This document shows positions 50,401 to 62,400 of a stretch of 64,000 nucleotides of DNA, piece after piece. The stretch is from assembly GCA_033961575.1 (NCBI GenBank), contig CM066727.1, forward strand, positions 153,869,434-153,933,433. The letters run 5' to 3'. This DNA is from Aselliscus stoliczkanus (taxonomy: Eukaryota; Chordata; Mammalia; Chiroptera; Hipposideridae). The notes under the pieces were generated by a model. It was not told where the DNA came from and made no database searches. It saw nothing but the letters and a program-made list of their open reading frames with translations. The stretch's first letter is position 1. The number at the start of each line of letters is the position of its first letter. The position numbers and the translations under genes were made by a program.

Positions 50401-53400
50401 CGGGGCAACACATACAGATGTTTATAGATGGAGCAGATGTGGAGGCTGGGTGGCTAATGCTGGATATTGTCCTCCCTTGTAGGCAGTGTGAGGGAGGGGA
50501 AAGAGCAGACTTCCATCCCAGTCTCCCCTGACCGTGAGCAGTTTCCCAACGCATAAAAAAAAGGGATAAAACCTTACCCGTCTTCACTGTCATGAAGATA
50601 AAAAAGACAACTTATACAAAGGCCCTAATCGAACGCCTAACACACAAGGAGCATTCAACAAATGTTCATCTCCACACCACTTTCTTCTCCCACTTTCTCC
50701 GACTTACCAGTTGCTGGTATCCACATTAGCTCTTCTTCTATCTGGTTAAAATAACTTAGAAAACTTGACCTTGATATATCCAAACTCCACTGACCTCCAC
50801 AGAGCCACCCACATGAGTTCTCATGGTAACAAAACCAGAGGCTGAGTCAGCCTCCATGGCTTTCACTCTCCCCATCCAAAGGACAAGCTTTCTCTAGGGA
50901 TTGTACAGCTTTGATGAAAAAAAATCACGGGAACAAGAAGTACAGAGAGAATATTTTACATACTGTCCCGGTCATTAGAAAGTTGCTGTATCATAGCCTT
51001 CTACATTGCTGGGGATGCTGCAGAGAGTTCACAAAGGCTTTTGAGACAAATGTGGATTCTCATAAGAGCTATACTAGACATGAGCCTTGTCTAATAAAAC
51101 TGAGCATCACTGCTTATCGGGAAACTAGGCCCCATGGGGAAAAGGAAAGCAGGACACCAGGCCACGGTCATGTGGGGAGCTGGGGGGTGAGGCAGGAGAG
51201 GAAGGAAAAAGAGCCTTAATTAGGTAAACTAGACAGAGCAGGTCAATAAAAATGCCTCTTCCTTCCCGTTCCCTTCAACTGGGTTTGTATACAACTCAGT
51301 ACTGTCGACTCTTAAAGAATATGGTATGTGTGTATGTGTTTGCCCTTTTCTTGTTTAGATGAAAACACCAGGCAGAAATGGGTATGCTTAGAAAGGAAGA
51401 GCAAACACTGTAAATGAGTTTCATAGCCAAATTGAGTTTTTAAATGTGTCTTTTTTCTTTTAAAAGTTTCTGTATATTTATATTTCTAAGGATTGTCAAT
51501 CAGTAAAATGATCTGAGTACCTTATATTCTCAAGGAACAGGTCATTTATTAATATTTATATTGGACTTAACAATACTCAAAGCACTGTCTCACATGCTGT
51601 CTATTAGATCCTAATAGTAAGACAGGTATTATTATCCCCACTTTTATTGAACAGGCAAGGAAATTGTGGCTAAGGGCAATTAAGTGGGTTCCCCTCAAGG
51701 TCTTACGGCTAGTGAGAAAGAGGCAGGACTCAAACCCAGGTCTTCTGACAGCAAAGCTGTTCCTCCCACCAGGCGGCCTCTTGCTAATTTTCCCCATTAC
51801 ATAGAACAGCCATTCTTACCTTCCAATTCTTCTTTCTCATAGTGAATGTTGAGAATTGTACTGGTCCCACCCTGATCCACCACAGCTTCTTCATCTGGTC
51901 TCTGTTGAAACATAAACAAATCATCATAGTAATACCCTTACATTCGTTCAAACATTCAGTTAAGTACCGTGTGTATGCCAGACCCTTTATGCAACACGTG
52001 GAAGAAAAACACAAGGGTCTCTGTATAGTTTTAATTTGAATTTCACAATAACTTGGAGATGCAAACATGGCAGCCATTCTCATTCTCATTTTATAAATGA
52101 GCAGCCCTGAGATGCAGAGAACATCAAGTAATTACTGCCCAAGGTCACAAAAGGGGTAAAAGCAGGACTAGGGCTGAACACAGGTCTTGTGACTTGCAGA
52201 TCTCATGCCCCTTCTACATCCATATAACATGTTCACATTTTGTAAGTGGTGTCAATGACATTGTCTCATTTGGTGTCAACTGGTCTCCTGCAGCATTTGA
52301 GCCTGTTTACCGCTCTGTCCTTGAAATGCTCCGTCCTGTTCCTCTGACCATTCCTCCTCCATCTCAACCTAAGGCTCATTTTCTTTCTCTAACCATAATT
52401 CCCAAAGAAGAGTGCTCTACCTTTTGTTTCCCTCACTTGAGTCTTAACGATTTCAACAGCAGCCTGAAATGGTGTGGCTCAGTATTTGACAAAGCACTGG
52501 GGTGCTGCACCTCAAGACCCATGTTTCTAAAGCCAAATGAACATTCCATCCAAAACTAGTAGCCTATGCTCACTTACTTACTCTTGCCTCAGTTGCACCA
52601 TCATTTCTTAGCCCACATTTGAAATTTCAAACTTATTTATTCATCCATTCCACATGTATTGAATGTCTATTATATGCCCTCAAAGAAAAAGTTCCCTTTC
52701 CTTATCAAGACCTCCTTTGCAATTTCTCTCAAATTCACTCTCATCTCACATCCACTCTATCCCAACTCTCCAATGCTTTCCATCACATTGGACATTTTTT
52801 TCAGTTCTGGAATCACACTGACTTTCTTCCCTCAGTGTTGCTCCTTCTGCCTAGACCTATCTCCCTCTGTCTGCTACCCCCACCTCCACCACGCTAATAC
52901 TTAATTCATCACCCCATAGATCTCAGTGTAAATGCACTTCCTTAGAAGTCTTCCCTGACTACCCCTCTTCTGAAGTAAGCCAGGTCCCCCTATTTTTATG
53001 CCCTCATAGCACACTGTACTTCACCTTAGTAATGAAATGTCTCTGATCCTTAAGGGAGGGATCATATCTGTCTTCCTCACCACTGTTTGCCCAGCACTCT
53101 GCACAGTTTTCACATAGTGGGTGCTCAATAAATCTTTGTTGAAATAATGAATATAATGGCACCTACCTTATCAAGACCTTCACCAGACCCTGAATTATTT
53201 CAAAAAAATATCATAGTTGATTTTCCTGCTAGTCTATTTCCCTTACCAAACCTACAGCTTCAGCCAGGCTCACTGATCATCACCACCTTCATGTATTTGC
53301 TCACGCTGACTAGGCATTTAAGACTCCCCTTCCCCAATTCCCCAGCACACCAAATCCTCACCATCCTTCCAGATCCTGCTCAAATTTCCAGTTAGTGTTT

Positions 53401-56400
53401 CACTATTTTGTAGCTATCATCTATGCCCCCAAATAAGGCAACCCTGAATATAACACAATCCATTCTCCCAATAAGAAGACTCAAAAGAAGTTTCTGAGGA
53501 CAACTTGAATAAGCAAATTTTAGGGAAGTAGATGAAAATACTCAAATGTTTAATTATAGTATTTTATTTATGAATTTAGTTTTATGGACATTTTTTTTTT
53601 TGAGGGCAGTGTCACTGGCCCTCATATGTGGGACTGAACCAGGGCCGCTGGCTTCCCAAGCCAGCGCTTAACCACTGCATCTCTCGGCCGGCCCAGTTTT
53701 ATGGACTTTTAAATTTATATATTATTACTATCATGGGATAATCTCCAAGGTATAATATTAAGTTTAAAAAGGAAGGTGGAAAAAACTGTATCGTTTTCTA
53801 ACATTTAGCTAAGAAAGGATGTTGGAACATAAGTATCTGCTTATCCTTAAAAACATATAAAGGAAGAATAAGCCATTAAAGATTTTTGTTAAAGTTACTT
53901 ACAGAGGAGGGAAGGCCTAGGGGAAAGGAGATAAATATAGGAACTAAAGGAGATATCCAAGATGGTGGAGTAGATAAACACTGTGCCTGCTTTCTTCTGT
54001 GAACACATTAAAATTATAACTAAATTACAGAAAAATTTTTATAATTCTTATCCTGGAGGGCCATGTGAAGTCAGGCTGAACAGAAAATTTATAACTAAGG
54101 ATATAAAGAAGAAGCCACATCGAGACTGGTAGGAGGGGTGGAGACGTGAAACGGGCTGGCCCGAAACCTCCACGTGGTGGTTGAGAACTACCGGAAAAGA
54201 TATCTCTGCTACAGAGGCTCCCCCTGGAGGGGCGACAGGCTCCAGCCCCACACAAGCCTCCCTGGCCCAGAGTACTCATGCCAGGAAGAGAAGCCCCCAC
54301 ATCTGGCTATGGAAAACAGCAAGGATTCTGACCATCCAGATGGGATGGAAGACTGTGGGAAACCCAGACGTCCTCAACTATAACAGGAGGGCACACACAA
54401 CCTACACAAGAGACACTCCTGGAGCACCCAGAGCAAGTGACCACGGAGACTGTTGTAGGGCCCCACAGGACAACTAGTATGTGAGGCCACCTGGCCAAGA
54501 CTGGGAGACATAGCAGATCTATCTAATACATATAAATAAGCACAGAGAGGCAGCCAAAATGAGGAAACAAAGAAATACATCCCAAATGAAAAAACAGTAG
54601 AAAACTCCAGAATAAGAACTAAATGAAATGGAGGCAAGCAACCAACCAGAGAGAGAATTCAAAACAATGATTATGAAGATGCTCAAGGAACTTTAGTAAG
54701 AACTTCAACAGAGAGACAGCAAGAATAAAAATGGACATAGAATCCATAAAAAGAACCAGTCAGAGGTGAAGAATACAATAACTGAAATGAAGAATGCACT
54801 AAAAGGTATTACCAGCAGACTAGATGAAGCAGAGGATCAAATCAGCAATTTGTACGACAAGGTAGCATAAAACACCCAATTAGAACAGCAAAAAGAAAAA
54901 ATAATCCATAAAAATGAGAATAGTTGAAGAAACCTCTGTGACAACATCAGTTAACAACAATCACACCATAGGGATACCAGAAGGAGAGGAGAGAAAGCAA
55001 GGGATTGAGAACCTATTTGAAGAAATAATGACTGAAAACTTTCCTAACCTGGCAAAGGAGATAAGACATAAAAGTTCAGGAAGCACAGAAAGTCCCAAAC
55101 AAGATGAATCCAAATAGGCTTACACCAAGACACACTATAATTAAAATGGCAAAGGTTAAAGACAAAGAGAGAATCCTAAAAGCAGCAAGAGAAAGGCAAC
55201 TAGTAACTTATAAGGGAGCCCCCATAAGAGACTGTCAGCTGATTTCTCAACAGAAACTTTGCAGGAGGCCTGAAGGGACTGGCACAAAACATTCAATGTG
55301 ATGAAAAGTAAGAACCTACAACCAAGGGTACTACACCCAGCAAGGCTGTCATTTAGAATCAAAGGACAGATAAAGAGCTTCCCAGACAAGAAAAAAGCTA
55401 AAGGAGTTTATCACCACCAAACCAGTATTACGAGGAATGTTAGAGGGAGTTAAGACGGGGAAAAAAAAGATCAAAATTATGAATAATAAAATGGCAATAG
55501 CTACATATCTATCAATAATTACTTTCAATGTAAATGGATTAAATGCTCCAATCAAAAGGCATAGGAGAGGGCCGGCTGAGTGGCGTGGTGGTTAAGCACT
55601 GGCTTGGAAAGCCAGTGGCCCCACTTCTGTCCCACATATGAGGGCCAGTGACACTGCCCTCAAAAAAATTTTTTTAAATTAAAAGAAAACACAAAAGACA
55701 TAGGAGAGATGAATGGATAAGAAAATAAGACCCTTACATATGTTGCCTACAAGAGACCCACTTCAGATTGAAAGACACACACAGAAGGAAAGTAAAGAGA
55801 TGAAAAAAGTTATTTCATGAAAACGGAAATGAAAACAAAACAAAATAAAGCTGGAATAACAATACTTATACCAGACAAAACAGACTTTAAAACAAAGCCT
55901 ATAACAAGAGACAAAGAAGGACCCAATAACCCCACTTCTGGGTGTTCATCCACAGAAAGCCAAAATTCTACTTTGAGAGGACCTGTGCATCCATATGTTC
56001 ATTGCAGCATTGTTTACAATGGCCAAGATGTGGAGGCAGCCTGGGTGTCCGTCCGTTGATGAAAGACAGGATAAAGAAGAGGTGGTATATAACAGGAGGG
56101 CCAGAAAAAGGTATACACATGACTTGTATTCATCTATTGTTATCAGTATATATTGAGTATTACAATTTTAATACAGTTTGTTTCCTTTCTTAAAATGTGT
56201 ATGCATTTTTTGGGTAGTCTCTGTATATTAAATACGTTAAAATACATGAGTTCATAGTGTCACTTTAAATATTACCTAATTGGTCACCATTGGAGAATAA
56301 TGCTAAAAAACCAATTCATTGTTGTAAAAACTGGTAAAAATTGATCCTTGTTTTCCTATATAAATTGTACCATAGAGTAGACAAGAGAAGTTTCTTATTA

Positions 56401-59400
56401 TAAAACAGAATAAATGGAAAGGAGTGTTAGAATTAGAACATTGCCATTTTACAATCCCAAATGGATTACACTGATTTTTCAGTAACATCACAAAGAGACA
56501 ACCAGGCATTATATGCCCCTTAATGGAGACCTTATCACCACCCATGAGGTAATCTTACCAAATTAAATCATCCATGAATCTGATCAAGCCTCTAAATCCA
56601 AATAAGTTTAGGAGAAAAAGGAAAAGAGGAAGAGAGAGAAACAGGGAGGGAAAGAAGGGTGAACTAGAGAAAAGGCCCTATTTCTAAGTCTCTTCTTTTC
56701 TGTACTTCCTCCTAGCTCACTGACAATGACCCACTATGTAAATATGAGTTGATTTGGGTGCCTACCACAAGGACCAGATAAAAATAAAAAAGAACTAACA
56801 GGGTTAAACACATTAAAAAGTTGAAATTACAAGGCACATAGCGAGAGGGAAAGTATTGTTATGAGCCTTGAAAAATGAATGAATCATAGCTGAGTAGCAG
56901 ACCAGATTCTCACTTAAAGTTAATGGACAAATTAAAAGGCAGGGGCAGCACTGCCTTACATAATGGCTCCTGCTCGTACAGGCAGCCCCAAAGACTGCAG
57001 GGAAGGGAGAAGACGGCAGGCAGTGGAGCTCACCTTGAGCCCTCTCCTTGACACACCTCCCCTGCTGCTCCACTCTGGACCTGTGGAGTTGTAGACCTGC
57101 CAAATTCAATACCACCTCCTTTCCTGCAGTCAATTTCAGACTTTTTACCTCCAAAGGCCCCTTTGGTCTTTTTTCCTAAGGACCCAATGTTTTTAGAGAT
57201 TATAAGTAACACTTTCCCACCCCAGACAAAAAAAAAAAGAGTCAAGCATTTATTAAATTCTGATATATTTTAACCATTTTTAAATCAACAAATATAAAAG
57301 TGGTTTCCAGGGTTTCTAAGCAGCAAACTGAGTTAATGCAATTAGTATTAGGAACAAACGTTTATTGAGCACTTACTATATGCTTAGCACTGTACTTTAC
57401 ATATATTACCTCATTTAAGCCTCACAACAGTCCTAAATCAAGGCTAAATAAGATCGCACCAGAGCTAAGTGAGATAGGAAGAACTCAAGTCTCTCTGCAT
57501 TCCTTAGTATTATGAACATTATACTCTAGTATTGCCCAAAGCAAAGAACCTGGTCATTTTAGAGAACTCCCGTCACCTAATCATGGATTAATGTCCGCAG
57601 TGACAATAGCTGAAGACCCACATTATTACCTTCTTAAATCCTTAGTGCTCTGGTACTTCAAATTGCCCCTTTACTGACCAGACTTCCAATAGTTCTCCAT
57701 CTCCTTACTCACTTCCATTTTCCTCTCCACCCAGCAAAGTCTGTGAGTTCTGGCCCCTAGGAGACCCCATCACTGAATCTGACCCATATCCCCAACTCTC
57801 CAACACCCTCAATTTGACCTCCTCACTGAATGCAGACACCCAACAGCAAGAAAAAAGGGTTCCAAGGGGACTTGGCCAGCTGTTCAGGACCTCTTAACAG
57901 TGGCCATGAGCTCCTGAACACCCATGAACTTCCTATTCTGACTCTTTGGCAGCCTACTAGGAGCCTACAATGTCAAAGGGGTTCTGGTTTCTCAGTGATT
58001 CTCTTCCTGAAACCCATTTGGGGTCACTCCTGCTCAGTACAGATTACTGGTTAATACATTATGGTAGGCAGAATCATGGTCCCTGAAATAAGGTTGCAGA
58101 TGGAAGTAAGACTGTTAATCAGCTGAATTTAAAATAAAGAGATGATCCTGGATTATCTGGTGGGCTCAAAGTCATCACAAGGGTCTGTGAAAGTGGAAAA
58201 GGGAGGCAGAAGAGTAAAATCAGAGAAAGAGAAGTGATGCCCAAAGCAGGGCCTGAGACACACTATGCTGCTCACTTTGAAGATGGAGGAAGGGAACCAG
58301 AAGCCAAGGAATGCAGGCAGCCTCTAGAAGCTGAAGAAGTCAAAGATTCCTTCCTAGAGCCTCAAGAAGGAAACACCAACACTTTGATTTTAGCCCAGCA
58401 AGGGCTTATTGGACTTCTGAACTACAGTACTGTAAGATAAACAATTTGTGTTGTTTTAAGTGACTAAATTTGTGATAATTTGTTATGGCAGCAATAGAAA
58501 CCAATACATACATTATGGCTTCCTAACTACCAAGACCAGAGTAAATGTGGGAAACAACCCATCTCTCCATTGTCTAAGATTTGTTGCTGTTACCTAGCAG
58601 CAGATTTAGAACAAACACGTTTGTTTTGCTGTGTCCTGGTTACTACTATGGCGGGCTTGACTGAGAGCCCTCTCTATCCTGCCAAGTCAAACCATGAGCT
58701 AAGCTAAGACAATTATCTACAAATTTTGCAGGAAGTACATTTACAGCCTGAATTGTCCCCCAGACAACCTCAATTCTCTGCTTGGCAGAACAGTCCACAA
58801 CTTTCCTACTTTAGCTCCCCAGTAGAGCTGGCAAAGCCAGGTAAAGCGAATGCTCACAGCTTCACCAGTTCCCACGTAGGGGAAGAACACCTAGCCTATT
58901 GTTGGGAGAGGGTGGAGGAGTATGGACTGTAGTAGCAAGCAGTGAGAGGAGAAACTGCCATGGCCGATACTTCTGTTCAACAACATTCAGCAAATATTTA
59001 CTGACCGCTTACCATAAACTGACCTCAGAAAAGTTGATCTGCTCTCTACAGAGCCATTCATTCATTCACTCAGCAAATATTTACCAAGCTTCAACAAGAG
59101 TCATTGGGAATAAGCTTTCAGGTATCCTTCAGGAACTCTTAGAGCATTCTCAGGCCCACCTTAAGACATGCAGTGTAACTCTCTTTCCATCAGCCATGCT
59201 TCCCATGTATCATCCATTTACCATGGTTTGTTATTCTCAAGATTTTGCAAAATTTTCCATTATGAGCAGGCCTGATTCACATAAAAGTCTTGGTAAGACT
59301 TCTGCCACTTCTACCCTCCCTGAACCTCCCTGCAAATCCCAGCACCGCTTAGCTCGGTGCTGACGGTTCCAGCCTCTCCACGCCTCTCCTCCAGCACTTA

Positions 59401-62400
59401 CTTCCTACTGCTCAGTTTTACAAGTGCTGATCAGAAGAACTTTGATGCTACAAGATGTGCCCAGTTCCAATCCAAACTAGGGGCTCTCCCTAAAGCTTTC
59501 TGATTTTCTTCCTCTATTACTTCCCCCTTTAAGAGCTCACTTACTCCTAAAAATTTCAATAACCACCTCTGGAGACCTCATCAAATTTCAGTAATGTAGG
59601 TCTTCATTAACTCATTCTAAATTATAGCCTCCTGACTGGCTTCCCTCATCCCAATTGTCCAACGGTGGAGCAAAAGCGTAATAGCCACCGAAACAAGAAG
59701 GTATCGTAAGACCAGAAAAACGAAGCAGGCAACTCCATAGAATGTAACAGAATTTATTATAGGGTAATTTACTTATGGGAAGATTGGATCAGAGCAGAAA
59801 AGATGACCCAGTAGTTCTATACAGATTATTCTCTACTAATAGACTCGTTACAGTACTTTTTTTAAGGTACTAATGACAGGACAAAGGGACAAAGAATGCA
59901 GTAGCGCCAGGGGCCATGCCTCCTGGTGGTCTTGTGATAGATGATTACTTATAATCAATACTTCCACTAGCTTGATATTTATCTCAGATGTCATGCCATT
60001 CTGGCTATTACTAAAAAAAATATTTATGGCTAGCTACATTTTAAGGAACACATATAATGAGCTAGAAAAGTTTGATATGCTTGCTAAAGACAGTGAAGTT
60101 GGTCAAAGGTCACAGCATAAAACTTAAATCCAGGACAGAGATGGAGTTGGTTTTGTTCAGATCTACAGTTATATACCAATCTCATCTCACTCTAATATAT
60201 TCTTTGTACACCTTGCCACACATATTCCCAAACACTTGCTAACTGCTCACTCTGAGCCAGACGCTGGTCTAGGAGTCAAAGACACAAGCTAGAGTAATGC
60301 AGAGTGATTAAGGGCACATCCTTTGGAGAGGGGCAGCTCTGCCACCTATTCGAAGTTACTTAACCTCTCTACATGCACTTAACAGAGCGTCTGGCAAATG
60401 GCAAGCACCAATAAAAGGTAACTTACATAAACAACATCAAAGGGAGCTGTCAGGTTAGTAGCAGAGATGAACATGTAATTCCATAAGTAAGGGGTGGGAG
60501 AAGCAACAGAACTCAGTGGGTGTCATGAGCAGGGAAAACAGAGTGATGAATTCTGATAGTGATATGGAGCCAGACCTTGAAGGTTAAAATGGAATATTCT
60601 AGGTGGAAAGGAGGGGAAAGATTTTCCAGCTGGAGCACCTGAGCAAAGACATGGCAGCACAAAGAGGAGAGCTTTTGTGTAATCAAGCAATGGCTGTGGG
60701 TTGCCCTGTGCTAATCCTGACAAGGCCATAAGCTCCTTAAGGAGAGGCACATTGGCTTTGGATATGAGAGAATCATTCATTTACTCATGCAACTGAGCAC
60801 CTATTTTATGCCAGGCACTGTGCTAGATGACTAGACTTGGTGCCTGGTCCCTGCCCTCATGAAGCTTCTATTTAAAAATAAACAAAAAATGAAAACAAGA
60901 ACAATTCAGATAAATTATATTGCTTTAAGAAAACAAAACAATATCATCTGAAAGGGAGTGACTATGGATTAAAGTCAAGGAAAGTCACTCTGTGGAGATG
61001 ACACTGGAGTTGAGTCATGAGAAGGCCTAGGTAGAAAAATGTCCTGGGTAGAGGGAACGATAGATAAAAACAAGGTCCTAGAGCATGAAGGAGCTTGCCA
61101 TATTGAAGAAACAGAAAGCCAGTGTAGGAATGCACAGTGCGAGTGTGCAGGAGAGGCAGTCACAGAGGGTGGGCAAGGCCCTGATCACTTTAAAGCTCAG
61201 TAGGCCATGTAAGGAGTTTGGATTTTATTATAAAGTTCACTGGGAAGCCCCTGAAGGGTTTCAAGATAGGATATGACATAATCTGATTTGTGTTTTTAAA
61301 AGCTGCCTCTGGCTGCCATATTTAAAGTGGAAAGACAAGTGAGAAAGCAGAGGGACCATTAGGAGGCTCATACAGTAGTCCAAACCAGAGAAAACAGCAT
61401 AGACTGATGATAGTTAGATGTGATGTCTTCAATCTGTCTTTGTTTACATCAAGCTACACAATTTCCTCACTTTGCAAGGTCTGTCTCCCCTCCACACAGC
61501 CTAGTTGGCACATGGGAGGCATAACTGATCATTTTCAGTCAGTTGACTCTGTCTCCTACAAGTCATCCCCATTTCCCTTCCTCTTTCTACTCTCATTTAA
61601 GTTCCCATTTGCCCATCACCTCACTCATCCCACTACTCATGAACGTTTCATGAACTAGACATAAAGGAGATAACATTTTCTAGCCTACCCCAGAAGCCCT
61701 CAGGAATTGTCAATTGCACAGAGCACTAATAGAAGCGTAGGGGTTATTATGATCTTGACACTTCAACCTGTACACATTCTGCATATTAAGGACATTGTCT
61801 CCTCACATTCGTTCCAGCCTGTTCTCTCTGCAACCAGAAAAATCTTCTCAATAGGAAAATTTGATCATGATCTCATTAGCTCGCTTTCTCTGGCATGCTC
61901 TATCTCTTTCTCTCTACTCTCTTTTCTTTCTCTCCCTGCTTAAACCCTTTCAGTGGCTTTCCCCTGTTCCTCAGAGAAATGCCAACTTCCTCAGTATGGG
62001 CCACGATGGCCCCATATGTTGATGCCAGAGTACATCTCACACCATTCTCCTCAGTTACTTCCTGTGGCTCCAGCCACACTGGCCCTCCTTTAGGTCTTAT
62101 AGATAGATGTGCCTCCTTCTGCCACAGGACTTTTACATATGGTGTTCTCTTTGTCTCCACGGCCCTTTGATCTTCCCTCAGGTGACACTTATTTAGATCT
62201 TTGCCCACGTTTTCTTTCTTAGCAAAATCTTCTCTGACCTGAGGCCAAGGACGAAACCACACTATTTTTCTTTCAAAGCAGTTATCACAGTTTATGATAA
62301 TACATTCACTTGTGTGATTATTTAATTAAAATGGTTATTTCTCCCACATATATACACACACACTAGATGGGATGCTCCAGAGGGCAAGAACATTGCCTAT

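Larger units (their letters stand above)
42857..51819 (-). other. SLC4A8 intron 2
   Basis: 9 kb. A MIR split by a short SINE (43200-43550), L2-like sequence (about 43980-45190 and 45410-45592), a third-type SINE (45593-45764), an old repeat (46740-47160), a long SINE (47413-47853), a short SINE (48399-48513) and a MIR (51545-51780). 48530-51540 is mostly unassigned. Confidence 0.7.

Noticed and set aside
54914..55301. Lys/Glu-rich frames in intron 1 as a host gene
   Set aside because: They are broken pieces of L1 ORF1 (for example [19 protein letters not shown]).
61900..62262. 120-codon minus-strand frame in intron 1
   Set aside because: Lies in L2 fossil sequence on both strands; the protein has no recognisable features.
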